Assembly (NCBI GenBank): GCA_019510095.1
Contig: JAEKLB010000045.1
Location: forward strand, 1-46,038
DNA from: Acidobacteriota bacterium
GTDB lineage: Bacteria; Actinomycetota; Acidimicrobiia; Acidimicrobiales; CADCSY01
Reading direction: 5' to 3'
Length of the DNA stretch: 46,038 nucleotides
How positions within the stretch are numbered: the stretch's first letter is position 1; every line of letters begins with the position of its first letter. Shown here piece by piece: positions 1-7,572 of the stretch. Position numbers and translations under genes: made by a program. Under the pieces are notes generated by a model. It was not told the origin of the DNA. It saw only the letters and a list, made by a program, of their open reading frames with translations, and did not search any database.

Positions 1-345
1 TCGCTGGCCCGTCGCCCGTGGCCGGAGTGGCTCCGGACCTACCGCGGCCACGAGCGGGGCGGTCACCCGCTCGAGCATCCCGGCGAGCAGGACGTCACCT
101 GCGAGGTCGCCGTCGACCAGCTGGCGAGGGTGCGGGCCCCGGCGACCGATGTGGCTCAGGTCGACTGGTTGCGGGACCGGGGCATCGACGAGCTGGTGGC
201 GTCGGCCCGGGCAACTTGGGACGAGCGCGCCGGCATCGGCGATCTCGAGGCCATGAGGGCCCGCAGCCGGGTCAACGAGGCCGCCGCCCTCCTCGACCCG
301 GCCGGCCTCGGCGCCTTCCGAGTCCTCGAGTGGCAGGTCGACTGA
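1..345 (+). CDS. MidA-family SAM-dependent methyltransferase, C-terminal part
   Basis: The reading frame is open from the first base of the window and stops with TGA at 343-345, giving 114 C-terminal residues; the start lies upstream of the window. The segment RTYRGHERGGHPL followed by PGEQDVTCEVAVDQL resembles the C-terminal half of the MidA/NDUFAF7 family (class I SAM-dependent methyltransferases). The mitochondrial member methylates an arginine of a complex I subunit; the bacterial substrate is not established. The SAM-binding core would be upstream and is not visible, so the assignment rests on the C-terminal motif alone. It ends convergently with the sigma factor gene on the other strand. 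Confidence 0.65.
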   Translation, partial: SLARRPWPEWLRTYRGHERGGHPLEHPGEQDVTCEVAVDQLARVRAPATDVAQVDWLRDRGIDELVASARATWDERAGIGDLEAMRARSRVNEAAALLDPAGLGAFRVLEWQVD

Positions 346-369
346 AGTCGCGGCCGCCGCCCGGACCCG

Positions 370-418
370 GGTTTGTACGAGATGGTGCGTCTCCAGAACG
401 GAGAAGTCGCTACAAACC
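370..418. terminator. Hairpin between convergent genes
   Basis: GGTTTGTA (370-377) pairs with TACAAACC (411-418), and an inner TCTCC/GGAGA pair can extend the structure. The right arm contains the stop codon of the minus-strand sigma factor gene. There is no clear T-run, so it is only a possible bidirectional terminator between the converging genes. Confidence 0.35.
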
Positions 419-1645
419 GGGGGGTGAGGCCACCGCGCGGGCCTCGGTCAGACGCCGGCCGAGGAAGGCGCGCTCGGCTGCGGTGGGTGCCAGCTCGTAG
501 GCCACCTCGTAGGCGGCGGCCGAGGCCGCATGCTGGCCGAGCCGCCGGAGGAGGTCGGCGCGAGTGGCGTGGAAGAGGTGGGTGCGGGTCAGCGGCACAT
601 CGGCGTCGATCTGGTCGACGAGGGCGAGACCGGCGGCCGGACCGTCGGCCATGGCCACTGCCACCGCCTGGTTGAGGGTCACGACGGGCGTGGGAAGGAC
701 GCGCTCGAGCTCGCCGTAGAGGGCAGCGATCTGCGGCCAGTCGGTATCGGCTGCCACCGCCGCCTCGGCGTGCAGCGCGGCGATGGCGGCCTGAAGTGCG
801 TAGCGACCCGGATGGCCCAGTGAACCCCGCAGGGCAGCCTCGACCAGGGTGACGCCTTCGGCGATCTGGCCGTTGTCCCATTGCGAGCGGTCCTGGTCGG
901 GCAACAGCACCAGGTCGCCGCGGTCGTCGACACGCGTCGACCGCCGGGCGTCGTGCAGCAGCATCAACCCGAGGAGGCCGGTCACCTCCGACTCGCCGGG
1001 CACGAGCTCGGCCAGCAGCCGACCGAGCCGGATGGCCTCAGCGCACAGCTCGCGTCGGACGAACGTGTCGCCGGCGCTGGCGCTGTACCCCTCGTTGAAG
1101 ACGAGGTAGACCACGGCGAGCACGGCGAGGAGCCGCTCGGGCAGTTGCGCGGCCGACGGCACCCGGTACGGGATGCCCGCCTGCTTGATCTTCCGCGTGG
1201 CTCGTACGAGGCGCTGGGCCATCGTGGCCTCCGGCACCAGGAATGCTCGGGCGATCTCCGGCGTCGTCAACCCGCCGAGCGTGCGCAGGGTGAGTGCGAC
1301 TCGGGCGTCTTCGGAAAGGGCGGGGTGGCAGCAGGTGAACATGAGCCGCAGGCGCTCGTCGGCGAAGGGCGCGCTGTCGTCGGGCTCGGGCGACGGCGAC
1401 TCCTCGACGGCGCGAGCGGCGCCCTCCTCCTTCTCACCTCGGGCCTTCTCCCGTCGGGCCCGGTCGATTGCCTTGCGGCGGGCCGCGGTCAGCAGCCAGG
1501 CGGCCGGTCGGTCTGGAATGCCGACTCGCGGCCAGTGCTCGAGCGCGGCAACCGCCGCGTCCTGCAACGCGTCCTCGGCCTGGTCGAAATCACCCAGCGA
1601 ACGGATCAGCGAGGCCAGCACGAGGCCGCGCTCCTCCCGGAGCAC
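410..1645 (-). CDS. ECF42-type RNA polymerase sigma factor with C-terminal TPR-like domain
   Basis: A 411-residue protein, much longer than a classical ECF sigma factor. Residues 1-75 look like sigma region 2 (DQAEDALQDA, WLLTAARRKAIDRAR). Residues about 100-155 look like region 4 (FTCCHPAL, LTLRTLGGLTTPEIARAFLV, MAQRLVRATRKI). The remainder is the helical, TPR-like/DUF6596 extension typical of the ECF42 group. In that group the extension is needed for activity, and the genes usually sit beside YCII/DGPF proteins, as here. GTG at 1645 is the first usable standard start. It leaves the N terminus about eight residues shorter than in relatives, so initiation at a CTG near 1672, overlapping the upstream stop codon, is possible. 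Target promoters are unknown. Confidence 0.85.
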   Translation of the reverse strand: MLREERGLVLASLIRSLGDFDQAEDALQDAAVAALEHWPRVGIPDRPAAWLLTAARRKAIDRARREKARGEKEEGAARAVEESPSPEPDDSAPFADERLRLMFTCCHPALSEDARVALTLRTLGGLTTPEIARAFLVPEATMAQRLVRATRKIKQAGIPYRVPSAAQLPERLLAVLAVVYLVFNEGYSASAGDTFVRRELCAEAIRLGRLLAELVPGESEVTGLLGLMLLHDARRSTRVDDRGDLVLLPDQDRSQWDNGQIAEGVTLVEAALRGSLGHPGRYALQAAIAALHAEAAVAADTDWPQIAALYGELERVLPTPVVTLNQAVAVAMADGPAAGLALVDQIDADVPLTRTHLFHATRADLLRRLGQHAASAAAYEVAYELAPTAAERAFLGRRLTEARAVASPPGL

Positions 1646-1668
1646 GACCTCGAGGGTCGAGCGGTCGT

Positions 1669-2001
1669 TCAGCCCATGTCCATGATGGGTCGGACCTCCA
1701 CACCACTGGTGCGGGCGTCAGGGATCTTGGCAGCCAGCTCGAGCGCCCGATCGAGGTCCTTCACCTCGACGATGTAATAGCCGGACATGTGCTCCTTCAC
1801 CTCGGCGAAGGGCCCATCGGTCGTCGTGGTCGAGCCGTTCCGGACCCGGACGGTGGTGGCGGTCTCCGGTCCCTGCACCGGGTCGCCGGCGACGAACTCG
1901 CCGCTCTCGATGATCCCTTGGGTGAACGTCATGTACTCGCCCATCATCGACTCGGACGGGGGAGCGGCGGGATCGGTGTGGATCAGCAGCATGTACTTCA
2001 C
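1669..2001 (-). CDS. YCII/DGPF-domain protein
   Basis: A 110-residue single-domain protein of the YCII-related (DGPF) family. It begins MKYMLLIHTD and carries the hallmark TTDGPFAEVKEHMSGYYIVE and a C-terminal VRPIMDMG. The GTG start at 2001 is preceded at good spacing by a strong Shine-Dalgarno sequence, GAGGAGG. Its stop codon lies 23 bases from the first standard start of the ECF42 sigma gene and would overlap a CTG start, so the two genes are probably cotranscribed. DGPF proteins are the standard genomic partners of ECF41/ECF42 sigma factors; their biochemical function is not settled. The gene is read away from the symmetric promoter region at 2081-2123. Confidence 0.88.
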   Translation of the reverse strand: MKYMLLIHTDPAAPPSESMMGEYMTFTQGIIESGEFVAGDPVQGPETATTVRVRNGSTTTTDGPFAEVKEHMSGYYIVEVKDLDRALELAAKIPDARTSGVEVRPIMDMG

Positions 2002-2080
2002 GGGAGTGCCTCCTCGGTTGGGTTGTCGTCCCTACGACGAACGCTCCGGCCGGAATCGACACCTCTGGACCCGGATCTTG

Positions 2081-2123
2081 TGGCGCTGACGTTACGTGGG
2101 CAGCCCGCGTAACGTCAGCGCCA
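2081..2123. promoter_or_regulatory. Perfect 16-bp inverted repeat forming a candidate symmetric divergent promoter
   Basis: Arms 2081-2096 and 2108-2123 are exact reverse complements (left arm TGGCGCTGACGTTACG) around an 11-nt centre. On the plus strand CTGACG (2086-2091), 18 nt, and TAACGT (2110-2115) make a fair -35/-10 pair. It would start transcription at about 2122, at the acs ATG, giving a leaderless message. By symmetry the same boxes exist on the minus strand, firing toward the YCII/sigma genes with an approximately 80-nt leader. It could equally be the operator of a dimeric repressor. Boxes and symmetry are seen; function is inferred. Confidence 0.5.
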
Positions 2124-4096
2124 TGACCGATGGGGACGCGACTGGCGCTGCGATCGACGTGTTCGGGCTCGAGGACCGGACGTTCCCGCCGCCCGCCCTG
2201 CTCGCGGCGGCCGCCAACGTTCGGGACCTCTCGCTGTACGAGGAGGCCGAGCGGGACCCCGAGGCGTTCTGGGCGAGGCAGGCCCGCGAGCTCGTGACGT
2301 GGCAGCGCGACTTCGACACCGTGCTCGAGTGGGACCTGCCGTTCGCCAAGTGGTTCGTCGGGGGCCAGCTCAACATCAGTGAGAACTGCCTCGACCGGCA
2401 CGTCGCCGCCGGGCGCGGCGACCGGGTCGCCTTCCACTGGGAGGGGGAGCCGGGCGATACCCGAACCATCACCTACGCCGAGCTTCTCGCCGACGTGCAG
2501 CGGTTCGCCAACGTGCTGAAGGGGTTGGGGGTCGAGAAGGGTGACCGCGTCAACATCTACATGCCGATGATCCCGGAGCTGCCGGTCGCCATGCTCGCCT
2601 GCGCCCGCATCGGCGCCCCGCACTCCGTCGTCTTTGGCGGGTTCTCGGCCGAGTCCCTGTCGGACCGCATCAACGATGCCGAGGCCAAGGTCCTGGTGAC
2701 CGCCGACGGCGGCTATCGCCGCGGTGCGCCGGCGAACCTCAAGGGCAGTGCCGACGCCGCCTGTGCGAGCAGCCCGTCGATCGAGCACGTCGTGGTGGTG
2801 CGCCGCACCGGTGAGGCGGTGACCATGCTCGAGGGCAGGGATCACTGGTGGCACGACCTGATGGGCGCGGCCGGGCCGACGTGCCCGCCGGAGCCGCTCG
2901 ACAGCGAGCACCTCCTGTACCTGCTCTACACGTCGGGCACCACGGCCAAGCCCAAGGGAATCATGCACACGACGGGCGGCTACCTCACCCAGGTCGCCTT
3001 CACCCACAAGAACGTCTTCGACCTCCACGATGGCGACGTCTACTGGTGCGCGGCCGACATCGGCTGGGTCACGGGGCACAGCTACATCGTCTATGGGCCC
3101 TTGGCCAACGGCGCCACGTCGGTGCTGTACGAGGGCACGCCCGACACTCCTGGGCGCGACCGCTGGTGGGACATCATCGAGCGCTACAAGGTCAGCATCC
3201 TCTATTGCGCGCCGACAGCCATTCGGACGTTCATGAAGTGGGGAACCGCCGAGCCCGGCAAGCACGACCTCTCGTCGCTGCGGGTGCTCGGCTCGGTCGG
3301 TGAGCCCATCAACCCCGAAGCCTGGATGTGGTACCGGGAGCACATCGGCGGTGACCAGTGCCCGATCGTCGACACGTGGTGGCAGACCGAGACAGGCGGC
3401 ATCATGATCAGCCCCCTTCCGGGCGTGACGACCACCAAGCCCGGTTCCGCGACGTTCCCACTGCCCGGCATCGGAGCCGAGGTCGTCGATGACGCCGGGA
3501 AGGCTGTCGACCGGGGCTCTGGTGGCTACCTGACCCTGACCCGGCCATGGCCCGGGATGCTGCGCGGCATCTACGGCGATCCCGATCGCTACCGCGAGAC
3601 GTACTGGAGTCGCTTCCCGGGGCGGTACTTCGCCGGCGACGGGGCCAAGCTCGACGACGACGGTTACCTGTGGCTGCTGGGCCGGGTCGACGACGTCATG
3701 AACGTCTCCGGGCACCGCATCTCGACGACCGAGGTGGAGTCAGCCCTCGTCGACCATCAAGAGGTCGCTGAAGCCGCGGTCGTCGGCGCCAAGGACGAGA
3801 CCACCGGTCAGGCCATCGTCGCCTTCGTCACCGTCAAGGGTGGCGTTGCCACCACTCGGGAGCTGGGCGAGGAGCTTCGTCACCACGTCGCCCACAAGAT
3901 CGGCCCGACGGCCCGCCCGAAGACGGTGATCTTCACCGACGACCTCCCCAAGACCCGAAGCGGCAAGATCATGCGCCGGCTCCTGCGCGACGTCGCCGAG
4001 GGCCGTGACCTCGGCGACACCACCACCCTGGCCGACCCGGCCGTCGTCGAGGAGATCCGCCGCCGGGCGGAGGCCGCCCCGCAAGACGAATCGTGA
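2123..4096 (+). CDS. acsA: Acetyl-CoA synthetase (AMP-forming)
   Basis: A 657-residue acyl-adenylate-forming enzyme that activates acetate with ATP and CoA to acetyl-CoA, AMP and PPi in the cytoplasm. Diagnostic segments are the ATP loop [38 protein letters not shown], and the C-terminal [14 protein letters not shown] with the lysine that is acetylated in known Acs enzymes. Length is normal for the family. ATG 2123 is preferred. A GTG at 2096 in frame would add nine residues, but it lies inside the palindrome without a ribosome binding site, whereas a promoter at 2086-2115 would start transcription at the ATG. The stop codon overlaps the next gene's GTG start (GTGA), marking the start of a tight operon. 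Confidence 0.95.
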   Translation: MTDGDATGAAIDVFGLEDRTFPPPALLAAAANVRDLSLYEEAERDPEAFWARQARELVTWQRDFDTVLEWDLPFAKWFVGGQLNISENCLDRHVAAGRGDRVAFHWEGEPGDTRTITYAELLADVQRFANVLKGLGVEKGDRVNIYMPMIPELPVAMLACARIGAPHSVVFGGFSAESLSDRINDAEAKVLVTADGGYRRGAPANLKGSADAACASSPSIEHVVVVRRTGEAVTMLEGRDHWWHDLMGAAGPTCPPEPLDSEHLLYLLYTSGTTAKPKGIMHTTGGYLTQVAFTHKNVFDLHDGDVYWCAADIGWVTGHSYIVYGPLANGATSVLYEGTPDTPGRDRWWDIIERYKVSILYCAPTAIRTFMKWGTAEPGKHDLSSLRVLGSVGEPINPEAWMWYREHIGGDQCPIVDTWWQTETGGIMISPLPGVTTTKPGSATFPLPGIGAEVVDDAGKAVDRGSGGYLTLTRPWPGMLRGIYGDPDRYRETYWSRFPGRYFAGDGAKLDDDGYLWLLGRVDDVMNVSGHRISTTEVESALVDHQEVAEAAVVGAKDETTGQAIVAFVTVKGGVATTRELGEELRHHVAHKIGPTARPKTVIFTDDLPKTRSGKIMRRLLRDVAEGRDLGDTTTLADPAVVEEIRRRAEAAPQDES

Positions 4097-4584
4097 GGAC
4101 GCTCCACCACTGGCGATGGCGGGCCGAGCCGATCGACGGCGGAGAGGCCGTCGTCTTCGACCTCGACGGCGTGCTCTCCGACGCCACCGAGCGCCAACAC
4201 CTCCTCGACGACCGCCGTCCTGGGCGGTGGCAGCGGTTCTTCGCCGAGGCCGGCAACGACTCCCTGATCGAGGAGCTGGCTCGTCTCACCGAGCTGATCG
4301 ATCCGGCCATGGTCCTGGTGCTCCTGACGGCCCGCCCCACGACGATCCGCGACATCACGGTCGAGTGGCTCGAGCGTCATGGCCTGCGCTGGGACCTGCT
4401 GGTGATGCGACCGGAAGGTGACTACATGCCGTCGCCGGACGCCAAGCGCATGGCAGTGCACGAGCTCCGCAACCATGGCTTCGACCTGCGCCTCGCCATC
4501 GACGACGACCGGCGAAACGTCGACATGTTCCATCGTGAAGGCATCCCATGCATCTACATACATTCGGGGTACTACGAGGCCTGA
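4093..4584 (+). CDS. Small HAD-superfamily phosphatase
   Basis: A 163-residue haloacid dehalogenase-type hydrolase. Motif I is [12 protein letters not shown], with D23 as the likely nucleophile and D25 as the acid/base. Motif II is LLTARP, and the metal-binding end is [13 protein letters not shown]. It is short, with little room for a cap domain, and resembles the polynucleotide 3'-phosphatase-like branch; the substrate cannot be read from the sequence. The GTG start overlaps the acs stop codon, and the gene is followed after 21 bases by the ornithine cyclodeaminase-like gene, so it is almost certainly cotranscribed with both. Confidence 0.8.
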   Translation: MRTLHHWRWRAEPIDGGEAVVFDLDGVLSDATERQHLLDDRRPGRWQRFFAEAGNDSLIEELARLTELIDPAMVLVLLTARPTTIRDITVEWLERHGLRWDLLVMRPEGDYMPSPDAKRMAVHELRNHGFDLRLAIDDDRRNVDMFHREGIPCIYIHSGYYEA

Positions 4585-4605
4585 GGCGGCGAGCGACAGG
4601 AACTC

Positions 4606-5814
4606 ATGGCGACTGAGCGGATCGAGATCGAGGGCCACATCATCGACTCGCTCATCCTGGCCAAGGTGCTCGACCTCATCGTGGCGGCCGGCGCCGACTA
4701 CCAAGTGGTGGCGGTCGACATCGGCCGCACCCAGAACGACCCGAGTCGAGTGGTGCTCGACGTCAGCGCCCTCGACGACGACTCCCTCTCGGCCCTGCTC
4801 GAGACCGTCCAGGTGCACGGAGCCAACCGACTGGCCGAGCGCGACGCCGTCCTGGTGGCCTGCGATCGCGACGGCGTACTGCCCGAGGGCTTCTACTCGA
4901 CGACCAACCTCCCGACGTCGGTTCGCCTCGATGGGCGCTGGCATCCGGTGGTCAATCCCGAGATGGACTGTGGCCTGATCGCCGGAGGCGACGAGGTCCG
5001 CACCGTCCCCATGCACCGGGTGCGGGCGGGTGATGAGGTCGTCGTGGGCTACGGCGGTGTGCGGGTGGAGGCGCCCTCGAAGGCGCGTGGTGTCACGTTC
5101 GAGTTCATGTCGTCCGAAGTCTCCTCGGAGAAGCCCAAGGCGCTGCTCGTCAGTCAGGTCGCCGATCGGCTTCGGGCTGCTCGAGCGCAGGGGACGAAGA
5201 TCCTGGTGGTTGCCGGGCCTGCCGTGGTCCACACCGGCGCCGCGCCGCCGCTGGCGACGTTGGTACGGGAGGGCTGGGTCGACCTCCTGTTCGCGGGCAA
5301 CGGCTTCGCCACCCACGACATGGAGTCCAACGTGCTGGGCACCTCGCTCGGCGTGTCGATCGACGCCGGCCTTCCGATCGAACACGGCCACAGCAACCAC
5401 CTGCGTGTCATCAACGAGATCAGGCGGCGGGGCTCGATCGCCCAGGCAGTCGCCGACGGCTACGTGACCGGCGGCGTGATGTACGAGTGCGTCCGGCGCG
5501 GTCTCCCGTTCGTGCTCGGCGGGTCCGTCCGTGACGACGGGCCGTTGCCGGACGTCTACGCCGACGTGGTGGCCGCGGTCGACGCCATGCGAGAGAACAT
5601 CGCCGGTGTCGGTGTCGCCTTGATGCTGGCGTCGACCCTGCATGCCATCGCCACCGGGAACATCCTTCCCGCTGGTGTCGAGACGTTCTGCGTCGACATC
5701 AACCAGGCAGTCGTGACCAAGCTCGCCGACCGGGGGAGCCACCAGGCGCTTGGCATCGTCACCGACGTCGGTCTCTTCGTCCGGGACCTCACCGAGCAGC
5801 TCTGCCCGCGGTGA
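4606..5814 (+). CDS. LOR/SDH-domain protein, probable ornithine cyclodeaminase (TIGR00300-like)
   Basis: A 402-residue protein matching the LOR/SDH bifunctional/TIGR00300 group. It has an N-terminal approximately 100-residue LOR/SDH domain, a middle part with PEMDCGLIAG, and a C-terminal NAD-binding half with ILVVAGPAVVHTGAA, LLFAGNGFATHDME and INEIRRRGSI. The archaeal members, and the C-terminal part of the cyanobacterial enzyme AgrE, convert ornithine to proline and ammonium using NAD. Its stop codon overlaps the start of the gene encoding the partner guanidino hydrolase. These are the two halves of the AgrE/ArgZ fusion, encoded here separately and in reverse order. Function is inferred from family and context. 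Confidence 0.82.
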   Translation: MATERIEIEGHIIDSLILAKVLDLIVAAGADYQVVAVDIGRTQNDPSRVVLDVSALDDDSLSALLETVQVHGANRLAERDAVLVACDRDGVLPEGFYSTTNLPTSVRLDGRWHPVVNPEMDCGLIAGGDEVRTVPMHRVRAGDEVVVGYGGVRVEAPSKARGVTFEFMSSEVSSEKPKALLVSQVADRLRAARAQGTKILVVAGPAVVHTGAAPPLATLVREGWVDLLFAGNGFATHDMESNVLGTSLGVSIDAGLPIEHGHSNHLRVINEIRRRGSIAQAVADGYVTGGVMYECVRRGLPFVLGGSVRDDGPLPDVYADVVAAVDAMRENIAGVGVALMLASTLHAIATGNILPAGVETFCVDINQAVVTKLADRGSHQALGIVTDVGLFVRDLTEQLCPR

Positions 5815-6653
5815 GCCTCTCGTGGGGCCGGCGCTATCTGATGTGCCCGCCCTCGTTCTTCGGCGTGGTCTACGAGATCAACCCGTGGATGCACCGCGAG
5901 GTGACCGTCGACGTCGACCTCGCCATGGAGCAGTGGCAGCACCTCGTCGACGTCATCGGCGCGGCCGGTGCCCAGGTCGACCTGCTCGAATCGGAGCCGG
6001 GCTTGCCCGATCTCGTGTTCACCGCCAACGCCGGCGTGGTGAGCGGCGATCTGTTCGTCCCGGCGCGCTTCCGTCATGCCGAGCGCCGAGGCGAGACGCC
6101 CTTCGACGTCGCCTGGTTCGTGGCCCATGGCTGGCGGGTCGAGGAGCTGCCAGCAGAGGTCGATCACGAGGGCGCCGGTGACACGCTTCCCTTCGGTGCC
6201 GTGTTCGTGTCCGGGTACCGCTGGCGCAGCGACGCCCGCTCGCATGCCGCCGTCGCGAGCCTCACCGGGACACCGGTCCGGTCGGTCGAGCTCACCGATC
6301 CACGGCTGTACCACCTCGATCTGACCTTCTGCCCGCTCGACGATCGCCGCGCGTTGTGCGCGCCGGACGCGTGGGACGACTACGGGACCAAGGTGGTGAA
6401 GGAGCTCGTACCCGAGCCACTCGTGCTCGAGCTCGACGAGGCCCTGTCGTTCGTCGCCAACTCGGTGGTCATCGACCGGACCATGCTCATGCCGGCGTGC
6501 CCGCCTCGGGTCGGGCGTCAACTCGAAGCATGGGGCTTCGACATCGAGGTTGTCGCGCTGTCCGAGTTCATGAAGGCAGGCGGTGGACCGCGGTGCCTCA
6601 CCCTCGCGCTCGATGTCGGCTCCCGACTCCTCGATCAGCCCGAGCAGCAGTAG
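5811..6653 (+). CDS. Amidinotransferase-fold guanidino hydrolase, probable arginine dihydrolase
   Basis: A 280-residue member of the guanidine-modifying (DDAH/arginine deiminase-like) superfamily. Visible features are LMCPPSFF, YEINPWM (N24), LPDLVFTANAGVV (N73), a histidine in LYHLDLTFCPL, and the probable nucleophile Cys262 in KAGGGPRCLTLALD. N24 and N73 fall where cyanobacterial ArgZ/AgrE enzymes have asparagines linked to arginine dihydrolase activity (arginine to ornithine, two ammonium and CO2). A plain dimethylarginine hydrolase is the alternative. GTG 5811 overlaps the preceding stop codon, and htpX begins 10 bases after this stop. With its upstream neighbour it could make an arginine-to-proline nitrogen-release route. 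Confidence 0.8.
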   Translation: MSLSWGRRYLMCPPSFFGVVYEINPWMHREVTVDVDLAMEQWQHLVDVIGAAGAQVDLLESEPGLPDLVFTANAGVVSGDLFVPARFRHAERRGETPFDVAWFVAHGWRVEELPAEVDHEGAGDTLPFGAVFVSGYRWRSDARSHAAVASLTGTPVRSVELTDPRLYHLDLTFCPLDDRRALCAPDAWDDYGTKVVKELVPEPLVLELDEALSFVANSVVIDRTMLMPACPPRVGRQLEAWGFDIEVVALSEFMKAGGGPRCLTLALDVGSRLLDQPEQQ

Positions 6654-6663
6654 CTTCCGCGCG

Positions 6664-7524
6664 ATGTTGAAGAACGGTTTCAAGACGGCCGTGGTCCTCG
6701 GCGGGCTGGGCGGGCTCCTCGTGATCATCGGCGGGCTGATCGGCCGGGGCACTGGCGCCGCCCTGGGCTTGCTCCTCGGTGTGGCCTTCACCGGCTTCTC
6801 CTACTGGAACAGCGACAAGCTGGCGATCCGGGCGGCCCGCGCCGTCCCGGTCAGCGAGGCCGAGATGCCCGATTACTACCGCGTCGTGCGGGAGCTGACC
6901 CAACGCGCCAAGCTGCCGATGCCGAAGCTCTACGTGTCGCCCGACATGCAGCCCAATGCCTTCGCCACCGGCCGCGATCCCGAGCACGCCGCGGTTGCGG
7001 TCACCCAGGGCATCCTCCAGACGCTCGATTGGGACGAGCTCCGCGGCGTGCTCGCCCATGAGCTGAGCCACGTGGGCAATCGCGACATCCTGATCAGCTC
7101 GGTCGCCGCTGCCGTCGCCACCGGGATCATGTTCCTGGCCACGATGCTGCGTTTCGCTGCCTTCTTCGGTGGCGGCCGCAGCGACGACCGCGAGGGCGCC
7201 AACCCGCTGGCGTTGCTCGCGCTGTCGTTCCTCGCTCCGATCGCCGCCGGCTTGCTGCAGATGGCGTTGTCGCGCAGCCGTGAGTACGAGGCCGATCGTT
7301 CTGGTGCCCAGCTCGTCGGCGATGGCGAGCCCCTGGCCCGGGCCCTCGAGAAGATCGAAGCTGGAGCGCGGTCGATTCCGATGAACATCGACCCCGCCCA
7401 CGCCCAGGCCTTCATCGTCAACCCGTTGACCGGCAAGAAGATGCAGTTCAGCAACCTCTTCCGGACCCACCCCGCCACTGACGACCGTGTCCGGCGATTG
7501 CGCTCGGGGGAGTGGCGTCAGTAG
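6664..7524 (+). CDS. htpX: HtpX-family membrane zinc metalloprotease
   Basis: A 286-residue M48 peptidase. Two hydrophobic helices lie at about residues 8-27 and 30-47. The zinc site HELSH is at 132-136, with a further acidic ligand in SREYEADRSGA near 213, and two more hydrophobic segments lie between (about 140-165 and 185-205). The C terminus carries FRTHPATDDRVRRL, usual in HtpX. The active site faces the cytoplasm, where the enzyme degrades damaged membrane proteins. ATG 6664 matches the conserved HtpX N terminus; longer reading of the frame overlaps the preceding gene. It is the likely last member of the acs operon, 10 bases after the hydrolase gene. Confidence 0.92.
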   Translation: MLKNGFKTAVVLGGLGGLLVIIGGLIGRGTGAALGLLLGVAFTGFSYWNSDKLAIRAARAVPVSEAEMPDYYRVVRELTQRAKLPMPKLYVSPDMQPNAFATGRDPEHAAVAVTQGILQTLDWDELRGVLAHELSHVGNRDILISSVAAAVATGIMFLATMLRFAAFFGGGRSDDREGANPLALLALSFLAPIAAGLLQMALSRSREYEADRSGAQLVGDGEPLARALEKIEAGARSIPMNIDPAHAQAFIVNPLTGKKMQFSNLFRTHPATDDRVRRLRSGEWRQ

Positions 7525-7572
7525 CGAGAGGGAGGGGTTGGCCGCATGAGCGGCGAAGTCACCTGAATCGCT

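Noticed and set aside
156-881. Minus-strand frame overlapping the sigma gene
   Set aside because: Arg/Gly-rich shadow of the ECF42 coding region with no motif.
2096-2122. Upstream GTG start for acs
   Set aside because: It lies in the palindrome loop, lacks a ribosome binding site, and would precede the predicted transcription start.
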